The notes under the pieces are model-generated. The model did no database searches. It saw nothing but the letters and a program-made list of their open reading frames with translations, and was not told the origin of the DNA. From Excoecaria cochinchinensis (Eukaryota; Streptophyta; Magnoliopsida; Malpighiales; Euphorbiaceae), in assembly GCA_947683425.1 (NCBI GenBank), contig CANTUQ010000055.1:20454001-20518000 (forward strand): 64,000 nt of DNA. The letters run 5' to 3'. Below, piece after piece: positions 1 to 11,370 of the stretch (its first letter is position 1; each line of letters opens with the position of its first letter). The translations under genes and the position numbers were made by a program.

Positions 1-384
1 CTTTAAGAGTCACCTCCATCCTGGTGTTGCAATCGTATTGCCTCAAGAACTCCTCTGTGAGTAAATCCCAATCTTCCTTAGTTCGACGGTCGAGGCTATG
101 GTACCAATCGATGGCAGGGCTAGTCAGACTCAAGCAAAAGTACTCCACCTTCTGCCTCTTAGATAAAGTGGTCCCTTTCATGACCAGAGAGTACTGCTTG
201 ACATGGGCAGGTGGGTCAGAGGTACCGTCAAATTTTTGCACATCAGGTATCTTGAAGTTGTAAGGAATCGGATCTTCTCCCTCCAGTTCTTTGTCCTCCG
301 GGTTCATCCCTTGACCTCTACTCAGCATACGGGCCATGGCTTCAAACCTCTCCTCCATCTTCTTCAGAATAAACTCATCAGTTT
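1..384 (-). pseudogene. Tat-type gag, downstream part (element B)
   Basis: Minus-strand gag of a Tat/Ogre-type Ty3/gypsy element, cut by the window edge on one side and by insertion of element A on the other. Read on the minus strand it gives the same peptide blocks as the gag of elements C and D, for example KFDGTSDP, VKQYSLVMKGT, DWYH and DLLTEEF, ending at RMEVTLK at base 1. Gag forms the virus-like particle in which reverse transcription occurs. The rest of this gag lies at 10898-11370, on the far side of element A; the reading frame resumes there across the 5-bp duplication agttt (380-384 and 10898-10902). Pol of element B must lie left of the window. Confidence 0.85.
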
Positions 385-3279
385 TGTGACGCCCATTTCC
401 AACCGTTAAAGCTGAAGCAGCTAAATCGGTAGGAAATGATCGTGCACACAAAAACACTTACATATACTGAGTTAAATATGATCATAAAAACTTGCTCAAA
501 TAAAATTTCTTCTTACATTTACCCAAGCCATTCCACATGCATCACACATAAACTTATTACATCACACGAGCACACCACTTTACTTATTATCCATCTTACA
601 CATACTATGTTATTATCTTTAGACTTGCATGCCGAAACATACTTTGTACATCATAGACTTTTCATCATTATTTTATAAAATTAGAACAACATACACATCC
701 CAAAATGATAACCCCAAAAACCTACACAAAGCCTAATGTTGACCTTTGACATGCGGAGTCGTCCTTCGAGAACCTACTTCCGTACCTGCACGGATTAAAG
801 AAACCCGTGCTAAGCGTTTTACGCTTAGTGGGGAACTCATACATAACAGGCAATATTATACAACAACATTTATGACATACAAAAACATGCCTCATCAACA
901 AATAGGTTAACATGCTAGCATCTCATTTCATCCAATTAATACTGCATCAATTCATAATATTTATCTTTCTAGCATATCATCATTTCTTTAATATATTTAT
1001 CATGTCAATTGATTATCCATCCAAATAATTTATGCACATAGCTTTATTTTATGTTTATCAGATTATTTTTTTTTTCGCCCTTTTCTTTTCTTTTTTTTTT
1101 ATTCGATTATTTTGCCTGCAATTCAAAGTTATGGATAACGGGAAATTTTCAGACAGAATATAGGTACCTCAAAGGTACTTCTTATAAACAGAATATAGGT
1201 ACCTCGAAGGTACTTCTTTCAGACAGAATTTTCATATATCTTGGTACCCCTTGGGTACATTCATCATATAAAACTTTCATACTTATGGGTACCCTTCTTA
1301 TTCATTCTTACATAGCTTGAAATCCAGCAAGGATTCAATCAAAATCATATCATCAGAATCAAACTTTCTTTAACTTACTTATGCTGCAGCTCAGAGACCC
1401 TCTATAGGCATGCCTACCTATCCAATACTTGACTCGCAGGCTTAAGTTATTTTATTTCTTATTCACATCATGACAAGCTCATACTCATTCATTAATCACA
1501 TCAAATATGCATTATCACATTCTTATTATCCACTGAATAATTACATTAATCAAGTTCACATGAGCTTATATGTTTATCAAGGCCACTTAATGAATCATTC
1601 ACATACTTGATTTATCACATTTAAAACACTTATACATATTTGTACACATTAGCATGCATATTTCCTCATGCTTAAAATACTCATTTTACAATGATAATTA
1701 TGTATTGAACAAGTTATAGGAACTCGTGGTGAAGTTCAGGTGCATTTCGGGAAGTAAAACACCCTAAAAAGCCAAAACAGGGGGTGGTCACGGTGATAAT
1801 GAATTCATTGTGACCGTGATATACTAAATTAAGCAAAATAGAAGCTAACTTTCGACACTGGTTCACACCACAATTTTGTACAGCCTAAACCGATATCTTA
1901 CACTAAATTTCAGGCAAAGTTCCCTTCTTAACATTTCTTCCCCTATGTCTTAGCTTTCAAATGGGACAGGTTTCAGGTCAATTGGACTTCTAAATCATCA
2001 GATATACATTAAACAATACAGACTGTTCCAGTGAGCCTGACTAGGTAGGTTCATGTCGGATTTTATCGTTTTTAAGGCTCTTAGAGACAGAACTGGTTCC
2101 TGGTCCCTCTTAGACTTTTGTAGGTACGGAAATCATGGTTCTAATCGCGCAAGAATCACTGAATTTGGATTTACCAAACTTTATATATAATTAAATTACT
2201 ACACAGAGGTCATGTGACACATATAACCAGAATCTTTCACACATCCAAAATACACATTTTAAGGGTAAAATAAACACCAAAACTTACCTTCTTCTTACCT
2301 TAACTTGGTCTTTTATAAACACAAACCAACATGCATCACATATTCATTTATTCATCAATTTCAAACATACAAGTCACACATGCAACACATTTTAATTTAG
2401 TTCCCAAACCTCACACTCCTAAGCTCCTAATGGAGTTGTTGTTCACTTGATTCCCCAACCTTTGCTTTGCCTTTAAGCTTCCTCTTTTCTTCAGCTATTA
2501 AGCATGTATTTTCAGCATTAATATTCCTCATAATAACCTCATAAAATCACACTAAGAATAGGTAGATGAAATAGAATTTTACATGCATGATTATACCATC
2601 ATTTTACCTTACAAATCCTTGATCTTTGCTCTTAATTTACATGTATACAACCCTTCCAACTAACACTCACTCAAGGCAGAATTTTGAAGGAAGAAGAGAG
2701 CTTAATTTGCTGAAAAACAAGTACAAAAGAGTGACTTTCTAAGACATACGAATTTTAGCTCTCCCTCTCTCTTTCTTTCTCACAAAATGAAGACTAAAGA
2801 AGAAGACTCAAATGTTGTACAAAGATACAGAAAATAAAGACCTCAAATCCACTAAAATTTCCCACTCAACTAATGCTAAATGATGATGAATCCACTCATC
2901 ACAACCCACTACAAATGTCACTAAGAAAAGCTATCCCCCATTAGCTTCCACTACCCTTATAATATTTCCTCAAATTTTCCAGCAATTCCCACTAAAAAAA
3001 AATCTGCTCCCACTACTCTTATTTATCCATTATTTTCTACCTTAATCTCTTGTTAATTAACTTAATTAAGCCTCCATTGATTTACCCATGCATAATGTCA
3101 TTTTACTCACTTACATACTTTTTATTTTTGTAATTAAATCCTTCTTTTATTTTCAGATTAATCCACCCCTATAATTAATTATCTAAACACTCTTTAAATC
3201 TAAAATTACCCCTTAACACATACACATACATACTTCACATGTCATACCGAAACAACTAGGGTGTAATGCGGCCATTACA
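385..3279 (-). repeat. 3' LTR of element A
   Basis: 2895-bp LTR, near-identical to 8002-10897. Visible differences from its partner are at the words catgcgg/cctgcgg, ttcaggtg/ttcgggtg, gtgatata/gtgacata, atctta/atcgta, cttagc/cttatc, aatctg/aatttg and taagcc/taaccc. It carries a perfect inverted repeat, CTAAGCG-TTTT-CGCTTAG type, at 809-834 and an interrupted palindrome, GGTCACGGTGA ... TTGTGACCGTGA, at about 1784-1820. The small ORFs in it have no coding signature. Confidence 0.95.
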
Positions 3280-3295
3280 ACTCTCCCCTCCTTAA
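3280..3295 (-). other. Polypurine tract of element A
   Basis: On the minus strand the run AAGGAGGGGAGAGT directly precedes the 3' LTR (which starts TGTAATGGCC on that strand). This is the position and composition of the plus-strand primer used in reverse transcription. It overlaps the end of the polyprotein frame, so there is almost no 3' untranslated region. Confidence 0.85.
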
Positions 3296-6200
3296 AGAAT
3301 TTTGTCCTCGAAATTCATACCTGCGTCAAACAAATGAGGATGTTGTTCACGCATAGCAGCTTCTGGTTCCCAAGTTGCTTCTTCTACTCCGTGATGTTGC
3401 CAGAGTACTTTAACAAGTGGTATCTGCTTATTTCGAAGTTGCCGTACTTCTCGTGCTAGAATTGTCTTTGGTTTTTCATCATAGGAGAAATCCGGTTGCA
3501 CTTCTACTTCTTGTACATGCAACACATGAGATTTATCTAATCTATATCGTCTCAGCATAGATACGTGGAACACATCATGTAACTTGCTTAATGCTGGAGG
3601 CAAAGCTAAACGATATGCCACAGAACCTATTCTTTCCAAAATCTCATAAGGTCCAATAAACCTTGGACTTAATTTCCCTTTATTACCAAACCTCAATACT
3701 TTCCTCCAAGGCGACACCTTCAGAAATACTTTATCGCCTACTTGGTACTCAATGTCCCTTCGCTTCAAGTCAGCATAAGATTTTTGTCTATCACTTGCTG
3801 CTTTTAGCCTTTGCTGAATCATCTTAGCTTTTTCCTCAGTATCTCTCACAAGATCCGGCCCAATAATTCTATTTTCATTCAACTCTGTCCAACATACTGG
3901 TGTACGACATCTTCTTCCATACAGCACCTCATATGGCGCCATGCCAATGCTGGTTTGATAACTATTATTATAAGCAAACTCCATGAGTGGAAGGTATTTG
4001 TCCCAACTCTTGGAGAAATCCATAACACATGCCCGCATCAAATCCTCCAAAATCTGAATAATTCTTTCCGATTGCCCGTCTGTCTGTGGATCGAAAGCTG
4101 TACTGAAATTCAACCTTGTTCCCAAAGCAGCTTGTAACCTCTTCCAAAACTTGGAAGTAAACCGGGGATCCCTATTAGACACAATTGTCAAAGGTACTCC
4201 ATGAAGACGAACTATCTCTTTAACATACAGATCAGCCAACTTATCAAGAGAATAGTCCATCCGAACTGGAATGAAATGTGCTGACTTTGAAAATCTGTCC
4301 ACAATCACCCATACTGCATCTTGCTGTTTTGAAGTTAAAGGCAATCCTGTGACAAAATCCATTGTGAGATTATCCCATTTCCACTGTGGAATAGGAAGTG
4401 GATTCAACATCCCTTGAGGTACTTGATGCTCTGCTTTAACTTGCTGACAGGTAAGACATTTAGATACATACTCAATTATATCCTTCTTCATACCCGGCCA
4501 CCAATACAGTGGTTTCAGATCCTGATACATTTTGTTTCCACCCGGATGCATAGTAAAAACCGTATTATGTGCCTCGTAAAGCAATCTTTTCTTCAATTCC
4601 TTATCATTAGCCACGCATATTCTGTTCTTGTACCGCAGTACTCCATTCTTATCCACCATATACTCAGACTTATCATCTTTGCCCACTGACTGCCAAACTT
4701 GCTGCAACTTAGGATCATTCTTTTGAGCTGCTAACAAATCATCTATCAATACCGGTCTTGCTTTCAAATGAACAAGCAAAGCTCCATCAGATGTAAATCT
4801 CCATCTCACATGCTTCAACTGCATTGCTGAAACTGTCTTCCTACTTAGTGCATCAGCTACCACATTTGCTTTTCCCGGATGATAATCTACTATGCAATCA
4901 TAGTCTTTAAACAGCTCTAGCCATCTTCTTTGCCTCAAATTCAACTCCTTCTGAGTGAGCAGATATTTCAGACTTTTATGATCAGTGTAGATTTTACACT
5001 TCTCACCATACAGATAATGTCGCCATATTTTTAAAGCAAACACTACTGCAGCTAGCTCTAAATCATGAGTTGGATAATTCTGCTCATGTGGCTTCAGTTG
5101 CCTCGATGCATAAGCCACCACCTTCCCATCTTGCATAAGAACACATCCTAACCCAACTCCAGAGGCATCTGTGTATAACACATACTCTTTACCAGACATG
5201 GGTTGAGTAAGAACTGGGGCCTCTACTAACATCTTTTTCAACTGATCAAAACTTTGCTGACACTTTTCAGACCATACATACTTCACCCCTTTTCGCAGCA
5301 ACTTTGTCATTGGTGAAGCTATAACTGAGAATCCTTTCACAAACCTTCTGTAATACCCTGCCAAACCTAAGAAACTACGAACTTCAAGCACATTCTTGGG
5401 TGGCTTCCAATTCACAATAGCTTCTATCTTAGCTGGGTCTACTTTAATCCCTTCTGAAGATATTACATGACCCAGAAAAGATACCTCTCGTAACGAAAAC
5501 TCACATTTACTCAACTTGGCATACAACTGATGTTCCCTCAGTGTCTGAAGTACCATCTTTAAATGCTGCTCATGTTCCTTCTCATCTTTGGAATAAACCA
5601 AAATATCATCTATGAACACTACCACAAACTGATCAAGATAAGACCTGAATACTCTATTCATCAAATCCATAAATGCAGCAGGCGCATTAGTCAACCCGAA
5701 TGGCATTACTAAAAATTCGTAATGTCCATACCGAGTTCTAAATGCTGTCTTTGAAATATCCTCCTTCTTTACTTGCAACTGATAATACCCAGAACGCAAA
5801 TCAATCTTCGAAAACACACCTGCTCCCCTTAACTGATCAAATAAATCCTCAATCCGAGGCAAGGGATACCGATTCTTCACGGTTACCTTATTCAGTTGTC
5901 GATAATCAATGCACATTCTCATTGTACCATCCTTCTTCTTAACAAACAAAACCGGTGCTCCCCATGGTGACACACTGGGTCTAATGAAACCCCTATCCAA
6001 CAACTCCTGCAACTGAACTTTCAGTTCTTTTAACTCTGTTGGAGCCATCCTGTATGGTGCTTTAGATACTGGTGTTGTACCTGGTAACACATCTATTGAC
6101 AACTCTACTTCTCTTACTGGTGGTACACCACTCAATTCTTCTGGAAACACATCAGGAAACTCACTTACCACTGGTATATCTTGTATCTTTACATGCTCTC

Positions 6201-7887
6201 TTTTACTATCCAACACCACAGCAAGATAAGCTTCACATCCCTTCCTTAAACATCGACTGGCTTGCATTGCAGATATCACATTCACAAGAGGATTAGTACA
6301 AACTCCCTTGACTATCACTTTATTCCCTTTATCATCCTTAAGTATCAAAATCTTCCTTTTACACTTCACATCCGCATCATACTTTGTTAGCCAATCCATC
6401 CCCAAAATCAAATCGAACTCATCAAAGGGTAATTCAATCAAATCTGCAGGAAACTCATAACCTTGAACTTGTAATGCACAATTCCTATACACCCGATTCA
6501 CATTTGCACAACCTCCTAAGGGACTTGTTACACAGATATCATATGCTAAACATTCAGCTTTAGGCATGCTTTCACTTATCTTATCAGAACATATGTATGA
6601 ATGCGTAGATCCAGGATCAATAAGTGCAAACATTTTCATATCATTAAACAGAAAAGTACCTGCTATCACCTCAGGTGCATCTTGCTCCTCACGAGCCTTC
6701 AGGGCATAAGCACGAATAGACCCTGCACCAGGCCTATCCACAGCCTCAGAATCAGTTGCCCACCTTGACTGACTTCCTCTGCCACGTCCTCTACCTCTTC
6801 CTCTATTAACTGAAGGCATATTTGAACCACCTCTACTTTGCTCCTGTTGATTACTCACCGCTATACGTGGTTGAGGGCAATTGGCAATAAAATGTTCCGT
6901 GCTTCCACATCCGAAACAAGCACCTCTAACCTTCCAACACTCACCCCAATGTCTTTTTCTGCAATGAGAACACTCAGGTATTTCACTCCTGCCACTAGCT
7001 GTTCCTCGACTCTGATGAGCTACTGAAGGTCTTCCCCATTTCTTTCCTCTTGCTGAAGGACCATATCTAGATTCTTCTGGTGGTGCCGTGGTAGAAACCC
7101 GTGGCCTTTTTCCCGTACTATAACCTCCTCTGTTTGCACTTCTTTTCTGTCTCCATTCCCTCTGAGCCTCAAAATTCTTTTCAGCTCTCAAGGCTGCCTG
7201 AACTATTCTGTAGTAGCTCACATTCTGATCAGTAGTCAAAGAAATCAGCAAAGCCTTTATCTCTTCATTCAGCCCTTCCTCAAATTGTTGACACCTCAAA
7301 CTTTCAGTCAAAACCTTCTTAGGAGCATATTTACTTAGTCTGCAAAATTCAGCCTCATACTCAGAAACAGTCATAGATCTCTGCTTTAAGCTTAGGAACT
7401 TCTTCCAGTTTGCTTCTTGATATGCCTTAGTAAGGAACTTGTGTCTGAATTCACTTTCAAAGAAATCCCAATCCACAGGATTAGGAAGCTCAGGATTCTG
7501 TAATACCAGCTTCCACCAGTCATATGCAGCGCCTTGTAGCAAAGACACCACACACTCAAGCCATTGATCTTTAGGACACCGTATCTCCTGGAGAATTCTT
7601 TCAGCTTTTTCAATCCAGTATTCAGCTTTTTCAGATTCATCTAACTTTGTCCCAAAGAATTCTTCAGCTCCATGCTTTCTTAAAGACTCTATTGGTAGCC
7701 TGGGTGCCATCATACGCTCCATAAACCTTGCCATATCCTGTGTCATTTTTAACACTGCTTCCATGGGTCCTATTGGAACCTCATTTCCTTGCCTATCTGG
7801 CCCAGTCTGTCTAGTGCCCGTCCTTTCAGCTTCTCGAGGGTTGACACTTTCAGCTGTTTCTTCTATCACTTGGCGGTTAAGTTCCAT
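3292..7887 (-). CDS. Gag-Pol polyprotein of element A (1531 aa), chromovirus type
   Basis: Single uninterrupted polyprotein. Domains by residue: gag core about 60-240; Cys/His-rich region 306-337, including the knuckle CFGCGSTEHFIANC (324-337); Arg/Gly-rich stretch 362-375; protease active site DPGST (424-428); reverse transcriptase about 600-775 with the catalytic FIDD (738-741); RNase H 903-1015 with D906, E944, D969 and D1012; integrase with a HHCC-type finger about 1106-1147 and core about 1170-1280; C-terminal chromodomain about 1475-1520 (VRQLRNKQIP ... EEATWEPE). The first integrase Asp (D1177, MDF) and Glu (E1274, GQSER) are present. The middle one, normally in S-D-R-D-P-R-F, reads S-N-R-D-P-R-F (N1238; codon at 4174-4176), so strand transfer should fail. 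Start taken at the first Met, about 100 bp downstream of the primer site. The fusion of gag and pol in one frame is normal for this clade. Confidence 0.95.
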   Translation of the reverse strand: MELNRQVIEETAESVNPREAERTGTRQTGPDRQGNEVPIGPMEAVLKMTQDMARFMERMMAPRLPIESLRKHGAEEFFGTKLDESEKAEYWIEKAERILQEIRCPKDQWLECVVSLLQGAAYDWWKLVLQNPELPNPVDWDFFESEFRHKFLTKAYQEANWKKFLSLKQRSMTVSEYEAEFCRLSKYAPKKVLTESLRCQQFEEGLNEEIKALLISLTTDQNVSYYRIVQAALRAEKNFEAQREWRQKRSANRGGYSTGKRPRVSTTAPPEESRYGPSARGKKWGRPSVAHQSRGTASGRSEIPECSHCRKRHWGECWKVRGACFGCGSTEHFIANCPQPRIAVSNQQEQSRGGSNMPSVNRGRGRGRGRGSQSRWATDSEAVDRPGAGSIRAYALKAREEQDAPEVIAGTFLFNDMKMFALIDPGSTHSYICSDKISESMPKAECLAYDICVTSPLGGCANVNRVYRNCALQVQGYEFPADLIELPFDEFDLILGMDWLTKYDADVKCKRKILILKDDKGNKVIVKGVCTNPLVNVISAMQASRCLRKGCEAYLAVVLDSKREHVKIQDIPVVSEFPDVFPEELSGVPPVREVELSIDVLPGTTPVSKAPYRMAPTELKELKVQLQELLDRGFIRPSVSPWGAPVLFVKKKDGTMRMCIDYRQLNKVTVKNRYPLPRIEDLFDQLRGAGVFSKIDLRSGYYQLQVKKEDISKTAFRTRYGHYEFLVMPFGLTNAPAAFMDLMNRVFRSYLDQFVVVFIDDILVYSKDEKEHEQHLKMVLQTLREHQLYAKLSKCEFSLREVSFLGHVISSEGIKVDPAKIEAIVNWKPPKNVLEVRSFLGLAGYYRRFVKGFSVIASPMTKLLRKGVKYVWSEKCQQSFDQLKKMLVEAPVLTQPMSGKEYVLYTDASGVGLGCVLMQDGKVVAYASRQLKPHEQNYPTHDLELAAVVFALKIWRHYLYGEKCKIYTDHKSLKYLLTQKELNLRQRRWLELFKDYDCIVDYHPGKANVVADALSRKTVSAMQLKHVRWRFTSDGALLVHLKARPVLIDDLLAAQKNDPKLQQVWQSVGKDDKSEYMVDKNGVLRYKNRICVANDKELKKRLLYEAHNTVFTMHPGGNKMYQDLKPLYWWPGMKKDIIEYVSKCLTCQQVKAEHQVPQGMLNPLPIPQWKWDNLTMDFVTGLPLTSKQQDAVWVIVDRFSKSAHFIPVRMDYSLDKLADLYVKEIVRLHGVPLTIVSNRDPRFTSKFWKRLQAALGTRLNFSTAFDPQTDGQSERIIQILEDLMRACVMDFSKSWDKYLPLMEFAYNNSYQTSIGMAPYEVLYGRRCRTPVCWTELNENRIIGPDLVRDTEEKAKMIQQRLKAASDRQKSYADLKRRDIEYQVGDKVFLKVSPWRKVLRFGNKGKLSPRFIGPYEILERIGSVAYRLALPPALSKLHDVFHVSMLRRYRLDKSHVLHVQEVEVQPDFSYDEKPKTILAREVRQLRNKQIPLVKVLWQHHGVEEATWEPEAAMREQHPHLFDAGMNFEDKIL

Positions 7888-7980
7888 CTTTGAAACTACA
7901 CAAATTAAATAAGGACTTCCGCATTAGGTCAACATACTATACACATCCTATCTACCCATTATTCCAAGAAAAGACTAAAC

Positions 7981-7996
7981 CTTTGCTCTGATACCA
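7981..7996 (-). other. Primer binding site of element A (initiator Met tRNA)
   Basis: Minus strand reads TGGTATCAGAGCAAAG, the sequence complementary to the 3' end of plant initiator-Met tRNA, five bases inside the 5' LTR. It primes minus-strand DNA synthesis. The 93 bases between it and the polyprotein start hold no other recognisable signal. Confidence 0.92.
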
Positions 7997-8001
7997 CAAC
8001 T

Positions 8002-10897
8002 TGTGACGCCCATTTCCAACCGTTAAAGCTGAAGCAGCTAAATCGGTAGGAAATGATCGTGCACACAAAAACACTTACATATACTGAGTTAAATATGATC
8101 ATAAAAACTTGCTCAAATAAAATTTCTTCTTACATTTACCCAAGCCATTCCACATGCATCACACATAAACTTATTACATCACACGAGCACACCACTTTAC
8201 TTATTATCCATCTTACACATACTATGTTATTATCTTTAGACTTGCATGCCGAAACATACTTTGTACATCATAGACTTTTCATCATTATTTTATAAAATTA
8301 GAACAACATACACATCCCAAAATGATAACCCCAAAAACCTACACAAAGCCTAATGTTGACCTTTGACCTGCGGAGTCGTCCTTCGAGAACCTACTTCCGT
8401 ACCTGCACGGATTAAAGAAACCCGTGCTAAGCGTTTTACGCTTAGTGGGGAACTCATACATAACAGGCAATATTATACAACAACATTTATGACATACAAA
8501 AACATGCCTCATCAACAAATAGGTTAACATGCTAGCATCTCATTTCATCCAATTAATACTGCATCAATTCATAATATTTATCTTTCTAGCATATCATCAT
8601 TTCTTTAATATATTTATCATGTCAATTGATTATCCATCCAAATAATTTATGCACATAGCTTTATTTTATGTTTATCAGATTATTTTTTTTTTCGCCCTTT
8701 TCTTTTCTTTTTTTTTTTATTCGATTATTTTGCCTGCAATTCAAAGTTATGGATAACGGGAAATTTTCAGACAGAATATAGGTACCTCAAAGGTACTTCT
8801 TATAAACAGAATATAGGTACCTCGAAGGTACTTCTTTCAGACAGAATTTTCATATATCTTGGTACCCCTTGGGTACATTCATCATATAAAACTTTCATAC
8901 TTATGGGTACCCTTCTTATTCATTCTTACATAGCTTGAAATCCAGCAAGGATTCAATCAAAATCATATCATCAGAATCAAACTTTCTTTAACTTACTTAT
9001 GCTGCAGCTCAGAGACCCTCTATAGGCATGCCTACCTATCCAATACTTGACTCGCAGGCTTAAGTTATTTTATTTCTTATTCACATCATGACAAGCTCAT
9101 ACTCATTCATTAATCACATCAAATATGCATTATCACATTCTTATTATCCACTGAATAATTACATTAATCAAGTTCACATGAGCTTATATGTTTATCAAGG
9201 CCACTTAATGAATCATTCACATACTTGATTTATCACATTTAAAACACTTATACATATTTGTACACATTAGCATGCATATTTCCTCATGCTTAAAATACTC
9301 ATTTTACAATGATAATTATGTATTGAACAAGTTATAGGAACTCGTGGTGAAGTTCGGGTGCATTTCGGGAAGTAAAACACCCTAAAAAGCCAAAACAGGG
9401 GGTGGTCACGGTGATAATGAATTCATTGTGACCGTGACATACTAAATTAAGCAAAATAGAAGCTAACTTTCGACACTGGTTCACACCACAATTTTGTACA
9501 GCCTAAACCGATATCGTACACTAAATTTCAGGCAAAGTTCCCTTCTTAACATTTCTTCCCCTATGTCTTATCTTTCAAATGGGACAGGTTTCAGGTCAAT
9601 TGGACTTCTAAATCATCAGATATACATTAAACAATACAGACTGTTCCAGTGAGCCTGACTAGGTAGGTTCATGTCGGATTTTATCGTTTTTAAGGCTCTT
9701 AGAGACAGAACTGGTTCCTGGTCCCTCTTAGACTTTTGTAGGTACGGAAATCATGGTTCTAATCGCGCAAGAATCACTGAATTTGGATTTACCAAACTTT
9801 ATATATAATTAAATTACTACACAGAGGTCATGTGACACATATAACCAGAATCTTTCACACATCCAAAATACACATTTTAAGGGTAAAATAAACACCAAAA
9901 CTTACCTTCTTCTTACCTTAACTTGGTCTTTTATAAACACAAACCAACATGCATCACATATTCATTTATTCATCAATTTCAAACATACAAGTCACACATG
10001 CAACACATTTTAATTTAGTTCCCAAACCTCACACTCCTAAGCTCCTAATGGAGTTGTTGTTCACTTGATTCCCCAACCTTTGCTTTGCCTTTAAGCTTCC
10101 TCTTTTCTTCAGCTATTAAGCATGTATTTTCAGCATTAATATTCCTCATAATAACCTCATAAAATCACACTAAGAATAGGTAGATGAAATAGAATTTTAC
10201 ATGCATGATTATACCATCATTTTACCTTACAAATCCTTGATCTTTGCTCTTAATTTACATGTATACAACCCTTCCAACTAACACTCACTCAAGGCAGAAT
10301 TTTGAAGGAAGAAGAGAGCTTAATTTGCTGAAAAACAAGTACAAAAGAGTGACTTTCTAAGACATACGAATTTTAGCTCTCCCTCTCTCTTTCTTTCTCA
10401 CAAAATGAAGACTAAAGAAGAAGACTCAAATGTTGTACAAAGATACAGAAAATAAAGACCTCAAATCCACTAAAATTTCCCACTCAACTAATGCTAAATG
10501 ATGATGAATCCACTCATCACAACCCACTACAAATGTCACTAAGAAAAGCTATCCCCCATTAGCTTCCACTACCCTTATAATATTTCCTCAAATTTTCCAG
10601 CAATTCCCACTAAAAAAAAATTTGCTCCCACTACTCTTATTTATCCATTATTTTCTACCTTAATCTCTTGTTAATTAACTTAATTAACCCTCCATTGATT
10701 TACCCATGCATAATGTCATTTTACTCACTTACATACTTTTTATTTTTGTAATTAAATCCTTCTTTTATTTTCAGATTAATCCACCCCTATAATTAATTAT
10801 CTAAACACTCTTTAAATCTAAAATTACCCCTTAACACATACACATACATACTTCACATGTCATACCGAAACAACTAGGGTGTAATGCGGCCATTACA
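8002..10897 (-). repeat. 5' LTR of element A
   Basis: 2896-bp partner of 385-3279, drives transcription leftwards on the minus strand. A TATA-like box (ATTATAAGGG on the minus strand, near 10573-10582) is the best promoter candidate. The inverted repeat around CTAAGCG...CGCTTAG is at 8426-8450 and the GGTCACGGTGA palindrome near 9401-9437. The end TTACA at 10893-10897 is followed by the duplicated agttt. Confidence 0.94.
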
Positions 10898-11370
10898 AGT
10901 TTGGGGTGCCTTCCCTCTCTCAGATACAAAACTCATTTTATCGTCTTCGTCATCCCTGTCATCATCTACCCTCAGCACTGGTCTTCTTCTCTGTCCTCTC
11001 GAAGCTACTGACCTCAGTTCTATTAGTGGCGGCCGAATAGGCTCTTCCTGGCTCTCAGCTCTTTCCTCTTCTCGCTCATTCTATCTTATGGGAGGAGGAG
11101 GTGGTGGATTCTGCGGAGCATTCTGTTGTGCCAAAGCAGTTAGCATGTTCATCATTCTGCCTTCAAATTCCTCAAACCATCGGCCCACTTCTTCTACAAT
11201 CATGGCCCTAGTGGTATCATCTCCCCTAGGTGAATTTGCCATCTCAGATATGGTACAACTGACTTCCGGTAAGATCTCTGAAAGGCCTTCCCTACCTGGC
11301 AGTTCAGATGCAGGAACCCGAATCAATCGTCCGGTAGGCGATCTAGTCCACCTAGGCAGATCTATGATGG
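10898..11370 (-). pseudogene. Tat-type gag, upstream part (element B)
   Basis: N-terminal part of the gag of element B, continuing 1-384. The first in-frame ATG is at 11240-11242 (MANSPRG). The frame is open and conserved further upstream to about 11370 (IIDLPRWTR ... IRVPASELPGREG), directly after a splice-acceptor-like CCCTGCAG, so the true N-terminus may be supplied by splicing. A TAG codon follows the proline run (PPPPPPIR, near 11081) where element C has CAG, so this copy is broken. No other frame in this stretch is credible. Confidence 0.85.

Larger units (their letters stand above)
385..10897 (-). mobile_element. Complete Tekay/Del-type chromovirus (element A)
   Basis: Complete LTR retrotransposon of 10.5 kb on the minus strand: two LTRs of about 2.9 kb starting TGT and ending ACA, a primer site for initiator-Met tRNA, one long gag-pol frame and a polypurine tract. 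It is flanked by the perfect 5-bp duplication agttt (380-384 and 10898-10902) and sits inside the gag of element B. By eye the two LTRs differ by about seven substitutions and one homopolymer length change, roughly 0.25 percent, so the insertion is recent (around 0.1 million years if 1.3e-8 substitutions per site per year applies). The C-terminal chromodomain and long LTRs point to the Tekay (Del) clade. Confidence 0.96.

Noticed and set aside
3811..7640. Several plus-strand and out-of-frame ORFs of 60-108 codons within element A pol
   Set aside because: Shadows of the polyprotein frame; no counterpart to the antisense ORF-A of the Tat elements.
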